Part shown: positions 59,022 through 64,000 of the stretch, one piece after another
Layout: each line of letters begins with the position of its first letter
Numbering within the stretch: position 1 is the stretch's first letter
DNA from: SIG437 sp045648985
GTDB lineage: Bacteria > Bacillota > Clostridia > UBA1381 > UBA9506
NCBI GenBank assembly: GCA_045648985.1
Contig: JAZROZ010000023.1
Coordinates: forward strand, 4,270-68,269
Direction of reading: 5' to 3'
Length of the DNA stretch: 64,000 nucleotides
Program-made: the position numbers and the translations under genes
The notes under the pieces: generated by a model
Seen by the model: only the letters and a program-made list of their open reading frames with translations
What the model was told of the DNA's origin: nothing
The model's database searches: none

Positions 59022-60500
59022 ATGAGAGATTACAAACGTCACATAAAAACCGCAGTTTTGATTTTTCTTATATCTTTAAGCTTTGTTTTGGTTGTGCGCC
59101 TGTGGTCTATCGGTAATTATTTCGGAATGGGCTTTACAAATGTTATGACAGAAATGACAGACACGGTAAAAACTCCCGTTTTAAGACTTTTTAAACGGCT
59201 GGGAAGCGGAGGGATTTCTCAGGACTTAGAATACGTTTTAAGACCTAAACGGATTGTTATAAATTCCGCAGATAAGAGAAGTGTAATCTATACAGATGAT
59301 GAAAACTATACCAAGTTCTATAAGTTTGCCTCGGGTATTATTTCTCAAATTGAAGCAGGTGACATAAAAATCAACAATGTTGAAACTGTCTCAAAGGAAG
59401 ATTATTTTGCAGCATTAAAAAGTAAGTCTGTGTTAATTGATTATGATAATAAATATAGCTATGAGATTTTTTCAATGATAAATAGCGGAAGAAATTCTAA
59501 CACACTTTTAGATAACAGCGGAATAGTAAGAGAATATATTTTAAACATTGCTGATAATGTGCTAAATTACAGTTCGCTTTATATTATGGACTACAATACC
59601 GAAACAGTAAAAAAATTTACATTTGAAATGGACAAAACTGAACTAAATAATCTTATGGAAAAACATTTTTCAAATAATAGTTCTTTTGATGTTCCTTTTT
59701 CTTCATTTGAGCTTAACTTCCATACAGGAGCAAATACTGACGGAACTCCTGCTAAGGTTGTATTTAACCCGCTTACTACAATACGTCTTGTTTCCGAAAG
59801 CAAAAACGAAATTGTATCATATATGCCTGATTCGGATTATGATGCTATCGAAAAAGAGCTTTTAAGGATGTTTAATATTAATGTTATGTCAGCAGGAAAA
59901 TATACCGATATAGATGGAAGTAAAAACTTCGTTGAAAAAAACGCAAGTCTTAAAATCAGCTCCGAAGGATATATTGAATACAGTTCAGCCGAGGGCGGAC
60001 GTGGTATTGAAATCGTAGCAAAAGCAGATAAAAAAACATTTACGGCAGGGGATGCCTTAACATCTGCTTCTGAATTTCTTTTTGAAATAACAAATCTTAT
60101 ACAACACTTAGACGGAGTATCAATAAGAGCAAATGGTGATTTGACAGAAACGGGTACTTCGGGCAGTTATGAAATATACTTTGATTATTATATGATGGGC
60201 GTTCCGATTTTCCAGATAGATAAAAATACGCAAATGCCATCAAGTGCTGTTATCATGAAAGTTGAAAACGGATATCTTAAATATTTCAAACAGTATTTAA
60301 GAGCATATTCACTTGGCGAAGAGAAAAAAGTAAGAGAAACAATCATAACGGCAGCAGATGAGCTTGTGAGCAATATGTCTGATGAAATCAGTCAGGTGAA
60401 AATAGTTAAAGCACACGATTGCTTTGTAGATTCAGGAAAAGAAGAGCTGTTGCCTGATTGGGTTTTTGAAATTGACGGATATAGCGGATTATACAGATAA
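59022..60500 (+). CDS. yycH: WalRK regulator YycH
   Basis: 492 residues with one N-terminal membrane helix (residues 10-30, TAVLIFLISLSFVLVVRLW) and a large extracytoplasmic region. The pattern (RDYKRHIKTAVLIFLI, FNPLTTIRLVSES, DYYMMGVPIFQ, KYFKQYLRAYSLGEE) fits YycH, which with YycI modulates WalK across the membrane. GGAGAAAAG before the ATG. Thirty-seven bases ahead of yycI. Confidence 0.87.
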   Translation: MRDYKRHIKTAVLIFLISLSFVLVVRLWSIGNYFGMGFTNVMTEMTDTVKTPVLRLFKRLGSGGISQDLEYVLRPKRIVINSADKRSVIYTDDENYTKFYKFASGIISQIEAGDIKINNVETVSKEDYFAALKSKSVLIDYDNKYSYEIFSMINSGRNSNTLLDNSGIVREYILNIADNVLNYSSLYIMDYNTETVKKFTFEMDKTELNNLMEKHFSNNSSFDVPFSSFELNFHTGANTDGTPAKVVFNPLTTIRLVSESKNEIVSYMPDSDYDAIEKELLRMFNINVMSAGKYTDIDGSKNFVEKNASLKISSEGYIEYSSAEGGRGIEIVAKADKKTFTAGDALTSASEFLFEITNLIQHLDGVSIRANGDLTETGTSGSYEIYFDYYMMGVPIFQIDKNTQMPSSAVIMKVENGYLKYFKQYLRAYSLGEEKKVRETIITAADELVSNMSDEISQVKIVKAHDCFVDSGKEELLPDWVFEIDGYSGLYR

Positions 60501-60537
60501 GCTTAATATATAAATCGTTTTGAAATGAGGAATATTT

Positions 60538-61356
60538 ATGAATTGGGGCAGAGCAAAAACAATACTTATTATATTATTTTTGTTAATAGACGTATTCCTT
60601 TTTGTGCTTCTTTCTTATGTACAAAATGACGTATCTTATATCAAGCAAAGAACTATTGAAGAAACTGCATCGGTTTTAAACGGTCATGGCATAACCATAG
60701 CTTGCGAGCAGATACCAAGAAAGAGGATGAAAAACTTTAGTCTGCAAATAGAAAACTTACTGCATAATCAAGAACTTTTGGCAGAACGTTTTTTGGGCAA
60801 AAATTATAATATCATCAGTGAAAATGAAAAAACAATTACATATCAAAACGGAAAAACAACACTTCTAGTATCAAATGACGAATTTTTGCTCGAAAAACCG
60901 AGAAACATTAGAAAGATATATTCTTACGATGAGATTAAAAAAGTTCTGTATAAAGATTTAAAAAATTTTGGCTATGACGATGAAGATATCGGACTCAAAA
61001 ATTATTATATAAAAGATGGAGTATGCTACATTTCTGCTTTCCATACTTATAAAGGAAACAGAATACAAAACTCTGAACTTTTAATATCTGCAGATAAAGA
61101 CGGAATACTAAGTCTTGGCGGCAAATGTTTTTTGATAACGGATGCACATGATACAGAAGAGAATGTTGTAGATGTCACCTCTGCTTTGATTGATATGATA
61201 TATAATTCTGAATATAGCGGAATGGTTGTAAAAAAAGTTGAGCTTGCATACAGAATGAATTTTGAATATGAAAGCACTTCTAAAGCCTCTGCACATCCAG
61301 TTTATATTGTGACAGATGTAAATAACAAAGAATATATTTTTAAAGCTAATAATTGA
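60538..61356 (+). CDS. yycI: WalRK regulator YycI
   Basis: 272 residues: the N-terminal NWGRAKTILIILFLLIDVFLFVLL helix is the YycI signature, followed by an extracytoplasmic domain similar in fold to YycH. Acts with YycH on WalK. GAGG before the ATG. Obg starts 13 bases later; they may be one operon, an unusual partner for yycI (in Bacillus yycJ and htrA follow). Confidence 0.87.
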   Translation: MNWGRAKTILIILFLLIDVFLFVLLSYVQNDVSYIKQRTIEETASVLNGHGITIACEQIPRKRMKNFSLQIENLLHNQELLAERFLGKNYNIISENEKTITYQNGKTTLLVSNDEFLLEKPRNIRKIYSYDEIKKVLYKDLKNFGYDDEDIGLKNYYIKDGVCYISAFHTYKGNRIQNSELLISADKDGILSLGGKCFLITDAHDTEENVVDVTSALIDMIYNSEYSGMVVKKVELAYRMNFEYESTSKASAHPVYIVTDVNNKEYIFKANN

Positions 61357-61369
61357 TAAGGAGAATTTT

Positions 61370-62641
61370 ATGTTTGCTGATACTGCACAAATAACAATAA
61401 AATCAGGTAATGGCGGAAACGGTCTTGTTTCATTTCACCGTGAAAAGTATGTTGCTGCAGGGGGGCCTGACGGTGGTGACGGCGGAAGAGGCGGGGATGT
61501 CATTTTCTGCGCTGATTCAAAGCTTTTAACACTTCTCGATTTCAGGTATAAAAGGACATATAAAGCCGAAAATGGCGGTGACGGAAGAGCAAAAAACGGT
61601 TTTGGGAAAGATGGTAAAAGCATCACGATAAAAGTTCCTGCAGGAACTATCATTAAAGACGGAGAAACAGGAAACGTAATTGCTGATTTAAAAGAAGATG
61701 GTGATACTTTCATAGCGGCTAAAGGTGGCTCAGGCGGATGGGGAAATGCCCATTTTGCTACTCCGACAAGACAGGTACCAAAATTTGCAAAGCCCGGCAT
61801 ATCAGGTGTTGAAAGAGTAATAATTTTGGAGCTTAAGCTTTTAGCAGATGTAGGACTGGTGGGCTTTCCAAACGTTGGAAAATCAACCATTTTGTCAGTT
61901 GTAAGCGGTGCTAAACCAAAAATAGCAAACTACCACTTTACTACACTTGAGCCTAATCTGGGAGTTGTAGATGCAGGGGATGGAAACGGTTTTGTTTTAG
62001 CTGATATTCCGGGAATAATTGAAGGCGCAGGCGAAGGCGTAGGTCTTGGCTTTGAATTTTTAAGACACATTGAGCGTACAAGACTTCTTTTGCACGTTGT
62101 TGACGTTTCAGGTATCGAGGGAAGAAATCCAATAGAGGATTTTGATATCATAAACGAAGAAATGAAAAAATTTAATTCTGAGCTTTCAGAGCGTCCGCAG
62201 ATTGTTGTTGCGAACAAAACAGATATAATAACAGATAATGAAATGTATGAAAGCTTCTGCGAGGAAATCAAAAAAAGGGGCTATGAGCTATTTACAGTTT
62301 CAGCTGCTGCAAATAAAGGCGTAAAAGAGCTTGTAAAATACGTAGGCGGTCTTTTAAAAACTCTTCCTGTGCCTGAAGTTATTGTATATGAGGATACCTT
62401 CTCAAATACTGTCCTTTCTGATGATGAAATTACAGTAAGAAGAGAAAAAGGTGCTTTCATAGTTGAGGGAAAAAGAGTTGAAAGAATTGTTGACAGTACG
62501 AACTTTGATGATTACGAATCACTGCAGTTTTTCCAACGTTCACTTCGTGAAGCAGGAGTTATTGATATGCTATTAGAAGCGGGTATAAGCGAAGGCGACC
62601 TTGTTAAGCTTTATGAAATAGAATTTGAATTTATAAATTAA
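61370..62641 (+). CDS. obg: GTPase Obg (CgtA)
   Basis: Ribosome-associated essential GTPase. 423 residues in three domains: glycine-rich Obg fold (1-158, SGNGGNGLVSFHREKYVAAGGPDGGDGG), G domain (GFPNVGKST G1, FTTLEPNLGVV G2, DIPGIIEGA G3, NKTD G4) and C-terminal OCT domain. GGAGAA before the ATG. Followed 13 bases later by ispE. Confidence 0.97.
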   Translation: MFADTAQITIKSGNGGNGLVSFHREKYVAAGGPDGGDGGRGGDVIFCADSKLLTLLDFRYKRTYKAENGGDGRAKNGFGKDGKSITIKVPAGTIIKDGETGNVIADLKEDGDTFIAAKGGSGGWGNAHFATPTRQVPKFAKPGISGVERVIILELKLLADVGLVGFPNVGKSTILSVVSGAKPKIANYHFTTLEPNLGVVDAGDGNGFVLADIPGIIEGAGEGVGLGFEFLRHIERTRLLLHVVDVSGIEGRNPIEDFDIINEEMKKFNSELSERPQIVVANKTDIITDNEMYESFCEEIKKRGYELFTVSAAANKGVKELVKYVGGLLKTLPVPEVIVYEDTFSNTVLSDDEITVRREKGAFIVEGKRVERIVDSTNFDDYESLQFFQRSLREAGVIDMLLEAGISEGDLVKLYEIEFEFIN

Positions 62642-62653
62642 GCGGGTAGATGT

Positions 62654-63502
62654 ATGAACAGTATTAAAATTAAAGCAAGAGGCAAGATTAATCTACTTTT
62701 AGATGTGATACGCAGAAGAAAAAACGGATATCACGATATAGTTACAATAATGCAATCCGTTAAGCTTTCCGATTACGTTACAGTTAAGAAAAATGATAGC
62801 GGCACTATTTCTTTAAAAACAGATTTTGATGACATTGTAAAGCCTGAGGATAATATTGCCTATAAAGCACTAAAGCTTATGAAAGAGGAATTTTCCCTAA
62901 AATGCGGCTTTGATGTATTAATAGAAAAGCATATCCCTATTGCAGGCGGTATGGGCGGCGGAAGTACGGATGCAGCTGCAATCATAAAAGCTGTTAATAA
63001 ACTTTGCAATTTGAACTTGTCTGACAAAAAACTATCAGAGCTCGGTTTAAAGCTTGGCGCTGATGTTCCGTTTTGCATATTTGAAAATACAGCCTTAGCA
63101 GGTGGAGTAGGAGAAGAGATTAGCCAAATAAAAGGACTTAAAGACGTTAAGATTGTAATAGTAAATCCATGTGTTTCTGTTTCCACAAAGGAAATATACG
63201 AACTTGTTGATGAGAAATGTAAGCTTGGACAAATAGACGAAAAAGCTGCTGTGTGTGCTATAGCTGAGGGTAATTTAAATGCATGCCCGAATGTGCTTAA
63301 AAATATAATGCAGCCTGTTACGGCAGAGCTTTGCCCACAAGTAGATGAAATAATAAAAAAACTGATTGATTTAGGTGCAGTCCATGCTATGATGAGCGGA
63401 AGCGGTCCTACTTGTTTTGGCATATTTGATAAGAGTGTTTGTGAAGATGAAATAAAAGGTCATTTTAAAAACTATTTTATAGCTGTAACTGAGCCGATAT
63501 GA
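62654..63502 (+). CDS. ispE: 4-diphosphocytidyl-2-C-methyl-D-erythritol kinase
   Basis: GHMP kinase of the MEP isoprenoid pathway. 282 residues: KARGKINLLLDVIRRRKNGYHDI at the N-terminus, ATP loop PIAGGMGGGSTDAAA, LGADVPFCI and C-terminal MMSGSGPTCFGIF. Shows that the organism uses the MEP route. The ribosome site is weak (AGCGGG). Followed by a tRNA-Pro promoter. Confidence 0.95.
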   Translation: MNSIKIKARGKINLLLDVIRRRKNGYHDIVTIMQSVKLSDYVTVKKNDSGTISLKTDFDDIVKPEDNIAYKALKLMKEEFSLKCGFDVLIEKHIPIAGGMGGGSTDAAAIIKAVNKLCNLNLSDKKLSELGLKLGADVPFCIFENTALAGGVGEEISQIKGLKDVKIVIVNPCVSVSTKEIYELVDEKCKLGQIDEKAAVCAIAEGNLNACPNVLKNIMQPVTAELCPQVDEIIKKLIDLGAVHAMMSGSGPTCFGIFDKSVCEDEIKGHFKNYFIAVTEPI

Positions 63503-63583
63503 TTGTATTAAAGAAAGCTTTTCCTGTTAAATTTTATATAATAAATTACATCAAAAATTTATTTAATAATTATGAAAAAGTAT

Positions 63584-63612
63584 TTGACAAACAGTGCCTA
63601 GTGTAGTATAAT
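63584..63612 (+). promoter_or_regulatory. Promoter of tRNA-Pro(GGG)
   Basis: Perfect consensus TTGACA (63584-63589), 17-base spacer, TATAAT (63607-63612). Confidence 0.85.
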
Positions 63613-63622
63613 AACTTGAGTA

Positions 63623-63698
63623 CGGGGTGTGGCGCAGTTGGTAGCGCACATGACTGGGGGTCATGGGGCCGCAAGTTCAAGTCTTGTCACTCCGACCA
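63623..63698 (+). tRNA. tRNA-Pro(GGG)
   Basis: Acceptor CGGGGTG / CACTCCG (one G-U), loop CTGGGGG (GGG, reads CCC), CCA encoded. Its last 23 bases are identical to the inverted att core at 19375-19397. Confidence 0.95.
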
Positions 63699-63706
63699 TA
63701 TATTTG

Positions 63707-63740
63707 AAGTCTGTCAATCATTGATTGATAGGCTTTTTTA
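63707..63740 (+). terminator. Terminator after tRNA-Pro(GGG)
   Basis: AAGTCTGTCAATCA pairs with TGATTGATAGGCTT (G-U pairs), followed by TTTTTTATTTT. Confidence 0.82.
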
Positions 63741-63768
63741 TTTTACTTTGTTTTCTCTTGCTATGTTC

Positions 63769-63793
63769 AAAATACACACTAAAGTACACACCG
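63769..63793 (+). repeat. 25-bp repeat, inverted copy of 19501-19525
   Basis: Identical over all 25 bases to the reverse complement of 19501-19525. Contains the TACACAC-N5-TACACAC tandem. It lies 70 bases beyond tRNA-Pro, where an integrated element would carry an arm-type site. Confidence 0.7.
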
Positions 63794-63892
63794 CACATTT
63801 TTCTTTTTCGTTTATACACTATCTTATTCGTTATAAAAATATTTAAAGCGAATAACTTCTAATTTAAGACGAATAAGTTATCTTTTTTTCCT

Positions 63893-64000
63893 TTATTCTC
63901 TCTTCATAACTGCCCACTCAACAGCACTGTTATTTGTATGTCTGAACTCGGCCAGGCCCACGTGCCTTATAAGATTAATATAGTCTTTTCTCAAGTTCTG
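63893..64000 (-). CDS. 3' end of an unidentified minus-strand gene (partial)
   Basis: Open frame entering from the right edge and ending at TAA (63895-63893); 35 codons visible: RKDYINLIRHVGLAEFRH, then NSAVEWAVMKRE. No family recognised. Codon use is gene-like (CTT, AGA, GCA). If the tRNA-Pro locus carries an element, this would be one of its genes. Upstream part is beyond the window. Confidence 0.5.
   Translation of the reverse strand, partial: QNLRKDYINLIRHVGLAEFRHTNNSAVEWAVMKRE

Noticed and set aside
62860..63423. 187-residue minus-strand frame inside ispE
   Set aside because: Antisense shadow of a clearly coding gene.

Overview
The window is a low-GC, gene-dense chromosome segment from an anaerobic, endospore-forming member of the Clostridia (Firmicutes). 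Sporulation genes (spoIIM, yabP, yabQ, spmA, spmB), a WalRK/YycHI module, orphan small-alarmone synthetase, hexameric glutamate dehydrogenase, SLH protein, near-consensus sigma-A promoters, strong Shine-Dalgarno sites and GTG/TTG starts all fit. The species cannot be named from the sequence; an uncultured gut-type clostridium is an inference.

Layout. 0-5.8 kb: lipoprotein cyclophilin, gap, an OmpR/HK two-component pair, a XerD-like recombinase and spoIIM. 5.8-11.2 kb: four Gfo/Idh/MocA oxidoreductases and a divergent AraC regulator. 11.2-14.8 kb: M20 amidohydrolase plus CofE-like (F420-0:glutamate ligase family) protein with a divergent LysR gene. 14.9-18 kb: DUF5685 protein, J-domain protein, membrane protein, lipoprotein and RelQ-type synthetase. 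Then tRNA-Arg and nagA.

19.4-26.1 kb is an integrated element: a tRNA-Pro-derived att core, tyrosine integrase, HEPN/MNT toxin-antitoxin pair, CI-like repressor, divergent operator-promoter region, several tiny XRE proteins and a replication initiator carrying 15-bp iterons, but no structural genes. This resembles a phage satellite or a stripped prophage. The same att core and a 25-bp perfect repeat recur in inverted orientation at tRNA-Pro (63.7 kb), which suggests a second element or one element split by an inversion.

26.1-33.3 kb: tRNA-Lys, stand-alone trpB, NhaC antiporter, EamA transporter, SLH protein, OPT transporter with a PqqD-like partner. 33.3-37.8 kb: two convergent tRNA arrays (six and five tRNAs) enclose a MarR-adh-aldh operon with two very long operator-like palindromes. 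38-47 kb: RHH protein-clpB, pfkA, gdhA, an amidase-domain protein, serC-serA. 47-51 kb: the conserved yabP-yabQ-divIC-yabR group, a flavoprotein, spmAB and aroK. 51-63.5 kb: a PRK06851-like ATPase, phosphohexomutase, murA, an orphan oxoacid oxidoreductase gamma subunit, walR-walK, a secreted protein behind a WalR box, yycH, yycI, obg and ispE. The window ends at tRNA-Pro(GGG) and the 3' end of an unidentified minus-strand gene.
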